Positions 14,882 to 24,798 of a stretch of 64,000 nt of DNA are shown here, in pieces; position 1 is the first letter of the stretch; each line of letters opens with the position of its first letter. The position numbers were made by a program, and so were the translations under genes. The stretch is from Algoriphagus vanfongensis DSM 17529 (GTDB lineage Bacteria > Bacteroidota > Bacteroidia > Cytophagales > Cyclobacteriaceae): contig NZ_AUBX01000002.1 in assembly GCF_000429465.1 (NCBI RefSeq), forward strand, positions 1-64,000. Reading direction: 5' to 3'. The notes under the pieces are model-generated. The model was not told the DNA's origin, ran no database searches, and was given only the letters and a program-made list of their open reading frames with translations.

Positions 14882-15901
14882 TTACTCAGTGCTTTCTCTG
14901 ATGATCAATTGAGGCTTAATAGTTTTGTTGTAGAATTTGAGAGTTCTTTCTTCTGCGTTAATTTCTTCAAGAATTAAGTCTGCGGCCATATGTCCCATCT
15001 CAAATGAAGGTTGAGCCATGGTTGTCAGGGAAGGAGAGACGAATTTACTGAGGTCATCATTCCCGAAACCGGCGATAGCAAGTTCTTTGGGTACGTTGAC
15101 TCCTAACTTTTTACAAGCTTGTAATACTCCAATTGCAAGTATATCGGCAAAACAAAAAATTGCATCTGGACGAACCCCGTTTTCCCAAAGTGTAAGTATT
15201 GCCTTTTCTGCTGCGGAATAGGAGAATTCGTCAATTTCTAAGACCAAGTTAGGGTCAATGTTTAAACCTCCTTCTCTAAGAGCCTCTTTATATCCAGCTA
15301 GTCTATCTTCGCATACTCCTAGAGAAATAGGGCCGCTAAGGTAGGCTATTTTCTTCTTGCCTTTGTTTATCAAATGTGCTACTATTTCCTTCGCACCATT
15401 TCGGTCATCAGTGATGACTTTTGAAGTGTTGATTTCTGTGCAGACTCTTTCGAATAAAAGTACTGGAATGCCCCTGTCTATAATACTTTGAATGTGGTCA
15501 TAAGTCTTAGTCTCTTGTGAAAGTGCCAAAAGAATCCCATCTACTCTACTGTTTGCAAGTGTTTCGACTATTTCTATTTCTTTTTGGAAAGACTCAGCAG
15601 ATTGAAAAATCATGACTTTATAACCGTGTTCGTAGGCTGAATTTTCGATTCCTGATATCGAATTGGACCAAAACTGACGGTTGATAGTTGGGACTACAAC
15701 TCCCAGTATTTTGGTCTTTTTACTGCTTAAACTGCTCGCTAGTAGATTGGGGTGATAATCCATCTCCTTAGCCATCTTCATAACGGCTAGCTTAGTCTCC
15801 CTTTTGATGTCAGTGGAACCCCGTAGTGCTCTTGAAACTGTTGCTATAGAAATATCAAGTCTTTCAGCAATGTCCTTAATGGTTGTTACTTTTTTACTCA
15901 T
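14882..15901 (-). CDS. LacI-family transcriptional regulator
   Basis: A 339-residue repressor-type protein. The N-terminal LacI helix-turn-helix reads TTIKDIAERLDISIATVSRALRG, with hinge helix NLLASSLSSKKT, followed by a periplasmic-binding-protein-like effector domain (residues about 65-335) including PDAIFCFADILAIGVLQACKK and GFGNDDLSKFVSPSLTTMAQP. It is divergent from the glycan locus. The intergenic region contains a palindromic LacI-type operator (16063), and a related one precedes susC (19746). It probably represses the locus until a sugar or glycan fragment binds. Confidence 0.9.
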   Translation of the reverse strand: MSKKVTTIKDIAERLDISIATVSRALRGSTDIKRETKLAVMKMAKEMDYHPNLLASSLSSKKTKILGVVVPTINRQFWSNSISGIENSAYEHGYKVMIFQSAESFQKEIEIVETLANSRVDGILLALSQETKTYDHIQSIIDRGIPVLLFERVCTEINTSKVITDDRNGAKEIVAHLINKGKKKIAYLSGPISLGVCEDRLAGYKEALREGGLNIDPNLVLEIDEFSYSAAEKAILTLWENGVRPDAIFCFADILAIGVLQACKKLGVNVPKELAIAGFGNDDLSKFVSPSLTTMAQPSFEMGHMAADLILEEINAEERTLKFYNKTIKPQLIIRESTE

Positions 15902-16062
15902 GGATTACTTATGGGTGCTGTTAATCTTTTCCAATATAAGTAAACAAGTTAGTAGGTCAATTTTTCATCTACTCCTATAATCCTACAAGTAACTCTATTT
16001 CGAGGGAACTTGAATTGTGAATTTGGTAATTCTCCTGCCATTTTATTGAAAAGAAGGAAATT

Positions 16063-16086
16063 GTAAACGATATCGATAGCGTTTAC
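16063..16086. promoter_or_regulatory. LacI-type operator upstream of the FAD oxidoreductase
   Basis: A 24-bp near-perfect palindrome with arms GTAAACG and CGTTTAC around ATATCGATAG, centred at 16074/16075. It lies 86 bp before the oxidoreductase start and 161 bp before lacI. The central CG-rich symmetry and arm sequence are typical of LacI/GalR-family sites. Confidence 0.7.
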
Positions 16087-16171
16087 GGTATAAAGTTTTG
16101 ATTTTGGTTTTATTGACAGTGTTTTATATCGGTGATATTGAATAATTTGGGTCAAATTTTACAATAGACCC

Positions 16172-17968
16172 ATGTTTAAAAGAATTCTTGCTTTTGCGCT
16201 TTTCTGCCAGTTTTTTTTACCTTCTGCGCTTGCACAATCCGTGCTGATCGAAGCAGAAAGTTTCGATGATCTAGGAGGGTGGGTGGTAGACCCTCAATTT
16301 GTTGAGCAGATGGGATCTCCATACTTAATGGCTCATGGAATGGGAACTCCAGTATCCAATGCCAAAACCAAATTCAACCTAAAAGAATCAGCGGAATATC
16401 ATATTTGGGTAAGGTCTAAGAATTGGGCTCCAGGCGATTGGGATGCTCCAGGTAGATTCCATGTTGCTGTGAATGGACAAAAGCTTCCCGAAACACTGGG
16501 TGTAAGTCCCGGATGGTCCTGGGAATATGCTGGTAAAATGGAGTTGAAATCTGGGGAAACGACGATAGATTTAATAGATCTAACTGGCTTCAACGGCAGA
16601 TGTGATGCTATCTATTTTACCACTGAAAAAAATGCTCCTCCCCGGGATTCTTCAGGGTTAGCGAAATGGCGCTCTAAAGAATTGAATGAGGCATCAATAC
16701 CCGAAGAAATCTTAACATTTGATTTAGTAGTAGTAGGGGGTGGTATTGCAGGTTGTGCAAGTGCTATTGCTGCAGCAGAGCAAGGTTTGAAAGTGGCTTT
16801 AATTCACGATCGTCCAGTATTGGGAGGAAATGCAAGTAGTGAAATAAGAGTTCATACACTTGGGATTTATGGCCACTTTGAAAGAATATTAAAAATGTTG
16901 GATACTGAGCATTATCCAAATGGTTCTCCAGAAGCTTTAAAAGATGAGGAAAAGAGACATATGAATGTTGAGAAATATGCCAATATTCATTTGTATACCA
17001 ACTGGAGAGCTTACGATGCCAACACTGAAGGCAATAAAATTACGTCTGTGGATGCAAGGCATACTGCGGAAGGTAAAAGGATACGATTTGTGGCTCCAAG
17101 ATATGTAGATTCTACTGGAGATGGATGGATAGGGTATTGGGCAGGAGCAGACTTTATGTACGGAAGAGAATCAGTGGATACTTATGGGGAAGCTTTTGAA
17201 GAATGGGGGGAACTTTGGTCTCCTGAGGAAGCAGATGATTTTGTGATGGGTTCGTCTGTTCTCTGGCGAACGGTAAATACTGATCAAGAAACCGATTTTC
17301 CTGATGTGCCATGGGCTATGGAAGTAGCTCAGAAGCATGAGGCAACAGAAGGAACATGGAAATGGGAGCTCTCACGTCTGGATCTTCATCAGATAGATGA
17401 TGCAGAAGAAATAAGGGATCATATGCTGAAAGCTATTTACGGATCCTTCGCCAATGCGAAAAAGCAACCAAATAATGAAAAGTTGACATTTGAATGGATT
17501 TCATATTTGGTAGGTAAAAGGGAATCTAGAAGATTAGAAGGGGATTACATTTTTACATTTAATGATGTAACAGAGCAAAGGAAATTTGAAGATTCAGTGG
17601 TTATGGAAACCCGCGAAGTGGATGTTCACTATCAGCAGAATTTGAGGGATGAAAATAAGCCTGACTTCCTCTCCGAGGCCATTTTTTACAAAACTCCAAA
17701 ATACTACATCCCTTATAGAGCTTTATATTCGAAAAACATCGAAAATTTATTTATGGCCGGGAGGAACTTTAGTTGCTCTCATATCGGGCTGGGAGGACCA
17801 AGAGTGATGAGGACGACTGGTCAAATGGGAGCTGCTGTGGGTCTTGCAGCTGTAATCTGTGATAAATATGGGGTCAATCCACGAGAAGTCTACACGGAAC
17901 ATTTGAAAGAATATATGGAATTGATAGAGACTCAAAAAAGTTATAGGGCTATCGCTCCGAAAATGTGA
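16172..17968 (+). CDS. Exported FAD-dependent oxidoreductase with N-terminal carbohydrate-binding-like domain
   Basis: A 598-residue protein with signal peptide MFKRILAFALFCQFFLPSAL-AQ. Residues about 23-155 form a beta-rich domain (VLIEAESFDDLGGWVVD...YHIWVRSKNW) like the CBM-type modules of surface glycan enzymes. The rest is an FAD_oxidored domain with dinucleotide motif VVVGGGIAGCASA (near 186) and RPVLGGNASSEIR. It shares GKRESRR and an ending GG-PRVM with the second oxidoreductase at 28996. It is first in the operon, behind the LacI operator. Probably a periplasmic enzyme oxidising a sugar residue; substrate and electron acceptor are not known. Confidence 0.8.
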   Translation: MFKRILAFALFCQFFLPSALAQSVLIEAESFDDLGGWVVDPQFVEQMGSPYLMAHGMGTPVSNAKTKFNLKESAEYHIWVRSKNWAPGDWDAPGRFHVAVNGQKLPETLGVSPGWSWEYAGKMELKSGETTIDLIDLTGFNGRCDAIYFTTEKNAPPRDSSGLAKWRSKELNEASIPEEILTFDLVVVGGGIAGCASAIAAAEQGLKVALIHDRPVLGGNASSEIRVHTLGIYGHFERILKMLDTEHYPNGSPEALKDEEKRHMNVEKYANIHLYTNWRAYDANTEGNKITSVDARHTAEGKRIRFVAPRYVDSTGDGWIGYWAGADFMYGRESVDTYGEAFEEWGELWSPEEADDFVMGSSVLWRTVNTDQETDFPDVPWAMEVAQKHEATEGTWKWELSRLDLHQIDDAEEIRDHMLKAIYGSFANAKKQPNNEKLTFEWISYLVGKRESRRLEGDYIFTFNDVTEQRKFEDSVVMETREVDVHYQQNLRDENKPDFLSEAIFYKTPKYYIPYRALYSKNIENLFMAGRNFSCSHIGLGGPRVMRTTGQMGAAVGLAAVICDKYGVNPREVYTEHLKEYMELIETQKSYRAIAPKM

Positions 17969-19044
17969 ACTATCTAACATCATTCTATATATTTCTATTT
18001 AGCCTTTTTCCAGTATTTGAGGAGGAGAGTATAAAACCTTTATTCTTTGATCTTATTCTTCCTGAGGAACCTTTGTTAAGAAAATCAGTGGTTGGGGAAG
18101 TAATGGAGGAAGGGTTTATTGAGCCAATCTCATTACAGTTGGTGCAGGGTGCGGAGAAACCGATTTTCTATGAGTCAACCATTCGTACTGCGGTATGTGA
18201 TGATGAGATTTGCGAGATCTTGTATGTCAAATTGTATTGGGATCTTGTCGGGGAGTATGTGGGGTATGATACCCTTCCAGGTCACCAGCTTACAAAATTT
18301 GATCATGAGCCATTCACTACCCAGGACTATCATAAACTTCATGAATTGTTGAAAAATGACGGTTCAATTTTAAAGTTCAAGGTAAAGGATGAGTTGATTG
18401 ATAAGGAAAAATTGAAGGCTTCGGATGTAGTAGACGGCACAACTGGAGCTACAGCCTTAGAAATCAAGGAGGAGGTGGTAGAGGGTGCTTTGTATTCATC
18501 ATACACATTATGGCATCTGGCTTACAGCGGAACGATCCAAAATATGCTGACTAATCATACCGTGCAATTTGTAGACAATGAGTTAAAATACTATTTATTG
18601 AACTCTAATAGAGCAGGGTACCGACTGTTTGCATTTCAAAATTTCAGAGAGGGTGATTTTAAATTGTATGAGAACTTTTGGTTGAAGTCACTTCGTGAAG
18701 ATATTCCAATGACAAGAAAATTCATCTTGGCAAATTTACCCGATCCCCTTTGGAGTACGGTCAGTGTTCAAGATAAAGTCTGTGGATTGTTTCAATTTTT
18801 TGATGTGAATACAAAGACGTATTTATTAAAGAAGATGGAAGCTCTAAATGAGATTTCTGCTGTTTCATTAGAATATATTTCAGTTGCTATAATGGATATG
18901 AATAAAAATCAAGTAAAACAGTTTTTAGAATTAGCAAAGAGGAATGAGGTTACTGATGAAGCGTTGAGAAATATTTCTAATGCAAGAAGTAATGATGGAT
19001 TTAAATATGGTTATATCATTGATGAGTATGATTTGATAAATTAA
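17965..19044 (+). CDS. Exported protein with flavin-attachment-like DxxTGAT motif
   Basis: A 359-residue protein starting at a GTG that overlaps the upstream stop (GTGA). The N-terminus is hydrophobic (TSFYIFLFSLFPV). Around residues 157-163 it has DGTTGAT, fitting the Dxx(S/T)GAT sequence at which ApbE-type transferases attach FMN to a threonine in FMN-binding domains. The C-terminal half is helical and HEAT-like. Next to an FAD enzyme and a thioredoxin-like protein it could carry electrons, but the FMN reading rests on one short motif. No family was recognised for the whole protein. Confidence 0.5.
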   Translation: MNYLTSFYIFLFSLFPVFEEESIKPLFFDLILPEEPLLRKSVVGEVMEEGFIEPISLQLVQGAEKPIFYESTIRTAVCDDEICEILYVKLYWDLVGEYVGYDTLPGHQLTKFDHEPFTTQDYHKLHELLKNDGSILKFKVKDELIDKEKLKASDVVDGTTGATALEIKEEVVEGALYSSYTLWHLAYSGTIQNMLTNHTVQFVDNELKYYLLNSNRAGYRLFAFQNFREGDFKLYENFWLKSLREDIPMTRKFILANLPDPLWSTVSVQDKVCGLFQFFDVNTKTYLLKKMEALNEISAVSLEYISVAIMDMNKNQVKQFLELAKRNEVTDEALRNISNARSNDGFKYGYIIDEYDLIN

Positions 19045-19063
19045 TGATAAAATTGGTTTTAAT

Positions 19064-19600
19064 ATGATTGCAAAGAATGTTGTATATTTTATTTTTGTAT
19101 TTACAATAATTGGGTTGTTTTCAGCGAATGTATATGCTCAGAAAAATGGAGATGTTTTCATGGAAATACCTGAATTTAAGTTGACCGGTTCAAATGGTGA
19201 AGTTATCACAAATAAGGATATAAGGGGTAAGGTAGTAGTACTTGATTTTTGGGCAACATGGTGTGCTCCTTGCATAAAATCGTTTCCGGCTTTGATGGAA
19301 GTTGATGAAAGTTTTAGTAAAAATGAGGATGTTAAATTTTTATATGTCAATACGTTAGAGTCTTCGAGTAGAGATTCAGTGTATATTCTAAATTTTCTAA
19401 AGAATAAGGGGATTGACACCACTGTTTATTTTGATACGACTTCTTCACTTAGTGATAAGTTAGGAGTGAAAACGCTTCCGTATAAACTAATTTTAAATAA
19501 GTCAGGAGAAATCATGTTCAAGGATTTGGGTTTCTATGGGGAACCTGAGGATTTGATTAGAGATTTGACTGAGAAAATTAATAGCCTTTTGAACGAGTAA
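19064..19600 (+). CDS. TlpA-like thioredoxin-fold protein
   Basis: A 178-residue protein with signal peptide (FIFVFTIIGLFSANVYAQ) and a thioredoxin fold of the TlpA/ResA type: VVVLDFWATWCAPCIKSFP with active site WCAPC near residues 67-71, and cis-proline segment VKTLPYKLILN. Likely a periplasmic thiol reductase. It is 19 bp after the putative flavoprotein, so it may be a redox partner in the same transcript. The roughly 300 bp after it hold the susC operator. Confidence 0.8.
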   Translation: MIAKNVVYFIFVFTIIGLFSANVYAQKNGDVFMEIPEFKLTGSNGEVITNKDIRGKVVVLDFWATWCAPCIKSFPALMEVDESFSKNEDVKFLYVNTLESSSRDSVYILNFLKNKGIDTTVYFDTTSSLSDKLGVKTLPYKLILNKSGEIMFKDLGFYGEPEDLIRDLTEKINSLLNE

Positions 19601-19745
19601 GAATTGATTTTTTGTAACCGATTTTTATTTCTATTTTCTGTTTTGTTATTTAGTTCTTTTGCTCTACTTCATTGCTCGTTGTTTCTGAAATAATCTGATT
19701 ATATATTTTTAATTTATTGGCATTAATTTTATGAAATTTAAAAAT

Positions 19746-19769
19746 GTAAACGTTATCGTTATCGTTGTC
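19746..19769. promoter_or_regulatory. Second LacI-type operator, upstream of susC
   Basis: GTAAACGTTATCGTTATCG (starting at 19746) matches the 16063 operator at 19 of 24 positions, with the left arm GTAAACG identical. It lies about 130 bp before the susC start, in an A/T-rich 298-bp intergenic region with no gene. This suggests the same LacI protein also controls the susCD transcript. Confidence 0.55.
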
Positions 19770-19898
19770 GGTGTAAATTTTTAAAGTTATTTATATGTGG
19801 TTTATTATATGGTTTATTTAATGTTAAATTGACATGAAATTATTGATTATAGATAATTGTAATTATGCCCATGTTTTTTAACAAAATAACCGAGAAGT

Positions 19899-22800
19899 AT
19901 GAAGAGAAAATTACGTTCGATGCTTGTAGTGCTGGTTGTGCTTACATGTCATTATTCATTTTCCGATGCAATTGCGTCTACCGATTACCCTCATACGAGT
20001 GAAGCAATCGTAGAAAAAGAAATTACAGGGAAGGTAACAGATTCTAGTGGTGAGGCATTACCTGGTGCCAGTATACTAGTAAAAGGTACGACCATCGGAG
20101 TTATCTCCGATATGGATGGGAAGTTTCAGTTGACCATACCTGATGAAATATCAGGGCCAGTCTTGGTGGTTTCTTTCATTGGTTTTGATAATCAGGAGAT
20201 TGTAGTAGGTAATCAAACTGAGATAAATATTCAAATGAGTGAAAACTTGTCTGCTCTCGACGAAGTCGTCGTCGTTGGCTACGGGACTCAGAAAAAAAGT
20301 GATCTTACTGGAGCGGTTTCTACTATTTCAGGAAGAGATTTAGCGGAGCGTAAAACCTCTCAAGTTTCCCAAGCGCTACAAGGGACTGTTCCTGGCGTCA
20401 TGGTGACAAGAAACAATAATGCTCCTGGGGCTTCGGCGAGTATTCGGATCCGTGGAATTACCACTATTGGAGACAGTAATCCTTTGATTATCATGGATGG
20501 AGTACCTATCAGTAGCTTGGATAACATCAATTCCAATGACATCGAAAGCATATCTGTACTAAAGGATGCTGCCTCGGCATCTATTTACGGCGCAAGAGCT
20601 GCTGCAGGTGTTATTGTGGTTACTACTAAGCGTGCTAAAAAGGGTGAGTTGAGTCTAAACTACAATTTCGAGTATGGCATGGAAGTGCCAACTACCTTGC
20701 CTGAATATGTGGATGTGCAGCGGTACATGGAGATAGCCAACGAACTGCGGTGGAATGATAATGGTAATAATGAAAACGAGTATCCCCAATATCCTCAAGA
20801 TCTAGTAGAGAATTATTTGGATTTAAATGCTCAAAATCCTGATTTATACCCAATTACGGATTGGGTGGGTTTGGTGTTGAAAAAAAGCGCCCCCAGACAG
20901 AGACATGCCATTGATATTTCCGGAGGTGGGGATGCGATTCGGACTAAAGCATCCATAGTCTATGACAAGTTTGATGGGTTGTATATGGGACAAGATTTTG
21001 AAAGGATAACTACGCGCATCAATACCGATGGGAACATCACCAAAAGGTTGAGTGTGACAATGGATATGTTTTTCAGACGGGAAGTAAACAACCGACCAAG
21101 TATAGATCCTATTTATAGCACATTTATTTCAGCTCCCATTTATGCCGCAGAATGGTCGGATGGACGAGTGGCTGAAGGAAAGACTGGACACAATGTCTAT
21201 GGTCAAATTAAATATGGAGGATACAGGACTAGCTGGGCAAATCAGCTTGGAGGTAGAATGGCTGTTAACTATGAAGTCTTAGATGGTCTCAAGCTCTCCG
21301 CTGTATTGTCCCCCAATTTTAACTTCAATAAAGGGAAGAATTTCCAAAAGAGAATTCCATACTATGCCTATGATGACCCTACTGTCTATATGGGAACACT
21401 TCAGTGGGCAAACGCAACAAGCCTTTCTGAATCCAGAAACGATAACCATCAGGTCACCACTCAGTTTTTGGCTACTTACGATAAAAAGTTCGGAGATCAC
21501 TCTGTGAATTTTTTGGTTGGAAATGAAAATTACAGTGCTTTTTACGAAAGTCTTGGGGCTTCCAGAGATCAGTATTTGTTGGACAATTTCCCTTATTTGG
21601 ATTTGGGACCTTTGGAGTTTAGAGGCAACAGCGGTAGTGCTTATGAAAATGCCTATAACTCATTTTTTGGAAGAGTAACTTATAATTATGCCGAGAAATA
21701 TTTTGTTCAGGCAAATCTTCGATACGATGGTTCTTCAAGATTTGCTCCGGAATATAGATGGGGCTCTTTTCCATCATTTTCACTAGGATGGGTACTAACT
21801 GAAGAAGGCTTTTTGAAGGGAAATGAAGTGATTTCATTCTTGAAGCTTCGTGGGTCTTATGGTACGTTGGGAAATGAAAGAATCGGCAACTATCCTTATC
21901 AGTCTTCCATTGGATTCGCTAATGTTCTGTTCCATCAGGGTTCAAATGTCGTCTCATCTCAATCTGCTGCTCAATGGCAATATGCGATCGAAGATATCAG
22001 TTGGGAAAAAACAGCCTCTTACAATATTGGGGTGGATGCCAATTTCTTCAATTACCGCTTGATGCTTTCCGGTGAATATTTCAAAAAGACGACTAGCGAT
22101 ATGCTGCTTCCGCTTGAAATCCCGGATTATATAGGATTCGACAATCCAGATCAGAATACCGGAAAGATGTATACCAATGGATGGGAATTTGAATTGAGCT
22201 GGGCGGATGATATCGGAGAATTAGGGTATTCAGTTGGGTTTAACTTGTCTGATTTCAAATCAAAAATGGGAGACCTTGGAGGCATTCAGTTCTTGGGGAG
22301 CCAAGTAAGAATGGAAGGAAGTGAATTCGACGAGTGGTATGGTTATGTGTCGGATGGATTGTTTCAGACTCAGGAAGAAGTGGATAATTCACCAGTTTTG
22401 AATTCTTCTGTAAAGCCGGGCGATGTAAAATACAAGGATATCAGTGGACCGAATGGGGAACCTGACGGTAAAATATCACCTGAGTATGACCGCGTCCTCC
22501 TAGGGGGGAGTATGCCTAGGTATCTGTATGGGGGGAATATTCGCTTAAACTACAAGAACTTTGATTTTGGATTGATGATCCAGGGTGTAGGCAAACAGAA
22601 TTACAGAATGGGAGGCCTGATGGTTCAGCCACTTCCTGAAAACTGGGGGCATGTTCCTAAAATCATTGACGGTAACTACTGGAGTACTTACAATACCGCC
22701 GAAGAAAACAGAAACGTCAGGTATCCAAGACTTTCAAGAACGAGCGATGCCAACAATATGGCTATGTCCGATTACTGGATGATAGACGGAGGGTATTTCC

Positions 22801-23000
22801 GGTTGAAAAACATCTCCTTGGGCTATACAATACCTCCAGCAGCATTACAAAATATCGGTATCCGGAGTATCAGAGTTTACGGAAACGCTTCTGATATTTT
22901 TACCATCAATAGTTATCCAAAAGGGTGGGACCCCGAGGTGGCATTATCAGGATATCCGATCACTTCATCTTTTGTGCTAGGAGCTAATATTCAATTCTAA
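19899..23000 (+). CDS. susC: SusC/RagA-family TonB-linked outer membrane transporter
   Basis: A 1033-residue protein. After the signal peptide come a CarboxypepD_reg-like domain (ITGKVTDSSGEALPGASILVKGT), a TonB-box-like stretch, and the plug signature LDEVVVVGYGTQKKSDLTGAVSTI and SIRIRGITTIGDSNPLIIMDGVP. A long beta-barrel ends in FVLGANIQF with the terminal aromatic residue. It imports oligosaccharides across the outer membrane together with the SusD lipoprotein encoded 12 bp downstream. No STN domain, consistent with LacI rather than sigma/anti-sigma control. Confidence 0.95.
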   Translation: MKRKLRSMLVVLVVLTCHYSFSDAIASTDYPHTSEAIVEKEITGKVTDSSGEALPGASILVKGTTIGVISDMDGKFQLTIPDEISGPVLVVSFIGFDNQEIVVGNQTEINIQMSENLSALDEVVVVGYGTQKKSDLTGAVSTISGRDLAERKTSQVSQALQGTVPGVMVTRNNNAPGASASIRIRGITTIGDSNPLIIMDGVPISSLDNINSNDIESISVLKDAASASIYGARAAAGVIVVTTKRAKKGELSLNYNFEYGMEVPTTLPEYVDVQRYMEIANELRWNDNGNNENEYPQYPQDLVENYLDLNAQNPDLYPITDWVGLVLKKSAPRQRHAIDISGGGDAIRTKASIVYDKFDGLYMGQDFERITTRINTDGNITKRLSVTMDMFFRREVNNRPSIDPIYSTFISAPIYAAEWSDGRVAEGKTGHNVYGQIKYGGYRTSWANQLGGRMAVNYEVLDGLKLSAVLSPNFNFNKGKNFQKRIPYYAYDDPTVYMGTLQWANATSLSESRNDNHQVTTQFLATYDKKFGDHSVNFLVGNENYSAFYESLGASRDQYLLDNFPYLDLGPLEFRGNSGSAYENAYNSFFGRVTYNYAEKYFVQANLRYDGSSRFAPEYRWGSFPSFSLGWVLTEEGFLKGNEVISFLKLRGSYGTLGNERIGNYPYQSSIGFANVLFHQGSNVVSSQSAAQWQYAIEDISWEKTASYNIGVDANFFNYRLMLSGEYFKKTTSDMLLPLEIPDYIGFDNPDQNTGKMYTNGWEFELSWADDIGELGYSVGFNLSDFKSKMGDLGGIQFLGSQVRMEGSEFDEWYGYVSDGLFQTQEEVDNSPVLNSSVKPGDVKYKDISGPNGEPDGKISPEYDRVLLGGSMPRYLYGGNIRLNYKNFDFGLMIQGVGKQNYRMGGLMVQPLPENWGHVPKIIDGNYWSTYNTAEENRNVRYPRLSRTSDANNMAMSDYWMIDGGYFRLKNISLGYTIPPAALQNIGIRSIRVYGNASDIFTINSYPKGWDPEVALSGYPITSSFVLGANIQF

Positions 23001-23011
23001 AGGATAGAAAA

Positions 23012-24700
23012 ATGAAAACTGTAAAATACATATATATACTCGCTTTTGTTGGACTGGTATCTTGTGCGGACCTTGATCTCAACCCGCTTTCTCAGGGATC
23101 AAGTGAATCTTGGTATTCCAATGAAACAGAAATAGACATGTCCGTCAATGACCTGTTCAGGGATGTGTTCTGGCCGGATCTGAGCGATAGTTGGACAGAC
23201 GATTATACCAATCGGGAAGCGCTTACTCCCATTACCAATGCCACTATCAATGGGGAGTGGGGAACGATAAATTCGCTTTGGGCAAATACCTACAAGGTCA
23301 TTGCAAGGTGCAACACTATTTTGTTGAACCTGGACAAAGTAGAAGGGAAAGTTCCACAGGCTACTATTGATGACTTTCAGGGGAACGCACTTTTTGTCAG
23401 GGCACAGAAATATGCTGAGATGACTTTCTTGTTCGGGGATGTAATCTACTCAGAAGACATCTTGTCTCTCGATGATGCTTTTTCACTTTCAAGGACTGAT
23501 AAGAACACCATCAAGGAAGCGGTTTATAGGGATTTTGATCTCGCAGCTCAGTTGCTTCCTGAATCTTACGGTTCTTCGGAAAACAAGAGGGGCACAAAGG
23601 GAGCTGCCTTGGCGATGAAAGCCCGCTATGCCATGGAAATGGGAGATTGGGATGTAGCAAGAGCTGCAGCAAAAGCTTGTATGGATCTGGGTGTATATTC
23701 CTTACATTCTGATTTTGATAATCTTTTCTTGACTCAGACCAGAAATCCTGAAGAAGTGATTTTTGCTATTCCGAGATCAAGGGCCTTGAATGCTACCTGG
23801 TATGTACGTGATTTTTTGCCTAGAAACGCAGGTGGATGGGGAGGAGCTCAAGCCCCTTCATGGGACCTATTTAGTGCATTCCTTTGCACCGATGGTTTGC
23901 CTATAGATGAATCCCCACTCTATGATCCTCATAATCCTTTTGAAAATAGGGATCCGAGATGCAGTTCCACTATTGTAGAATTTCAATCCACTCATTTGAA
24001 TTTTACCTATGAGCCTCACCCTGACTCTGTCACCGTGATGAACTTTAATACGGGAAGCAGACAAGCCAATAATGACACTCGATCTGTTGCGCCCTTTGCA
24101 TCCTTCAATGGGTTGCTTCTTCAGAAGGGAGTAGATGAGGATTGGCTTCCCAATTTTAATGCTGAAAATGATAGAATATTGATGCGCTATGCCGATGTGT
24201 TGCTGATGTATGCAGAGGCCAGTATCGAATCTGGACAAATAGATCAGACTGTGTTGGATGCTATTAATATGGTAAGGGCTAGAGCATATAAAGTGGACTA
24301 TTCGGATACTTCCTCTTACCCTGCAGTTATATCCATGAACCAAGCTGAGTTAAGAGAAGTGATTCGCTTTGAGCGAAGAATGGAGTTTGCATTTGAAGGA
24401 AACAGATACCGGGATATCATTCGCTGGGGAATAGCTGAAAAAGCTTTAAATCAAAGTATTTATGGTTTATTGGATCCTGTTGACTTAAAGGAAAAAGTAG
24501 TTGATCAGGGCTTGTGGTTTTTCCCCATGACACCTGAAGTCGATGAAAATGGAATTGCTGACCTTTCTCCTATGTACGAAGCCGGCTTGGTCAAGAGACT
24601 CGCAATTCGGTCATTTGACGGGTCAAAACAGTATTTATGGCCAATTCCTACGAAGGAGATTTTGATCAACGACAACTTGAATCAAAATCCTGGTTATTGA
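23012..24700 (+). CDS. susD: SusD/RagB-family glycan-binding lipoprotein
   Basis: A 562-residue lipoprotein (YILAFVGLVSC lipobox) with the SusD_N (DLDLNPLSQGSSESWYSNETE) and C-terminal RagB/SusD pattern (IRFERRMEFAFEGNRYRDIIRWG). It ends at LNQNPGY, as is typical of the family. It acts as the surface lid of the SusC barrel and binds the glycan. Followed by a terminator-like hairpin before the downstream enzymes. Confidence 0.95.
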   Translation: MKTVKYIYILAFVGLVSCADLDLNPLSQGSSESWYSNETEIDMSVNDLFRDVFWPDLSDSWTDDYTNREALTPITNATINGEWGTINSLWANTYKVIARCNTILLNLDKVEGKVPQATIDDFQGNALFVRAQKYAEMTFLFGDVIYSEDILSLDDAFSLSRTDKNTIKEAVYRDFDLAAQLLPESYGSSENKRGTKGAALAMKARYAMEMGDWDVARAAAKACMDLGVYSLHSDFDNLFLTQTRNPEEVIFAIPRSRALNATWYVRDFLPRNAGGWGGAQAPSWDLFSAFLCTDGLPIDESPLYDPHNPFENRDPRCSSTIVEFQSTHLNFTYEPHPDSVTVMNFNTGSRQANNDTRSVAPFASFNGLLLQKGVDEDWLPNFNAENDRILMRYADVLLMYAEASIESGQIDQTVLDAINMVRARAYKVDYSDTSSYPAVISMNQAELREVIRFERRMEFAFEGNRYRDIIRWGIAEKALNQSIYGLLDPVDLKEKVVDQGLWFFPMTPEVDENGIADLSPMYEAGLVKRLAIRSFDGSKQYLWPIPTKEILINDNLNQNPGY

Positions 24701-24713
24701 TAAATTAAAGAAA

Positions 24714-24754
24714 GCTCCTTCCATTCATGAGTTGAAATGCGAAGGAGCATTTTT
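24714..24754 (+). terminator. Terminator hairpin after susD
   Basis: GCTCCTTC (24714-24721) pairs perfectly with GAAGGAGC (24741-24748), with further CATT/AATG pairing inside, followed by ATTTTT. The enzyme genes start 45 bp later with no obvious separate operator, so it may act as a partial terminator setting the susCD:enzyme ratio. Confidence 0.7.
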
Positions 24755-24798
24755 CCCGCTATTAAGTCAGATTCCATACTAATACCTTCAATCAGTCT

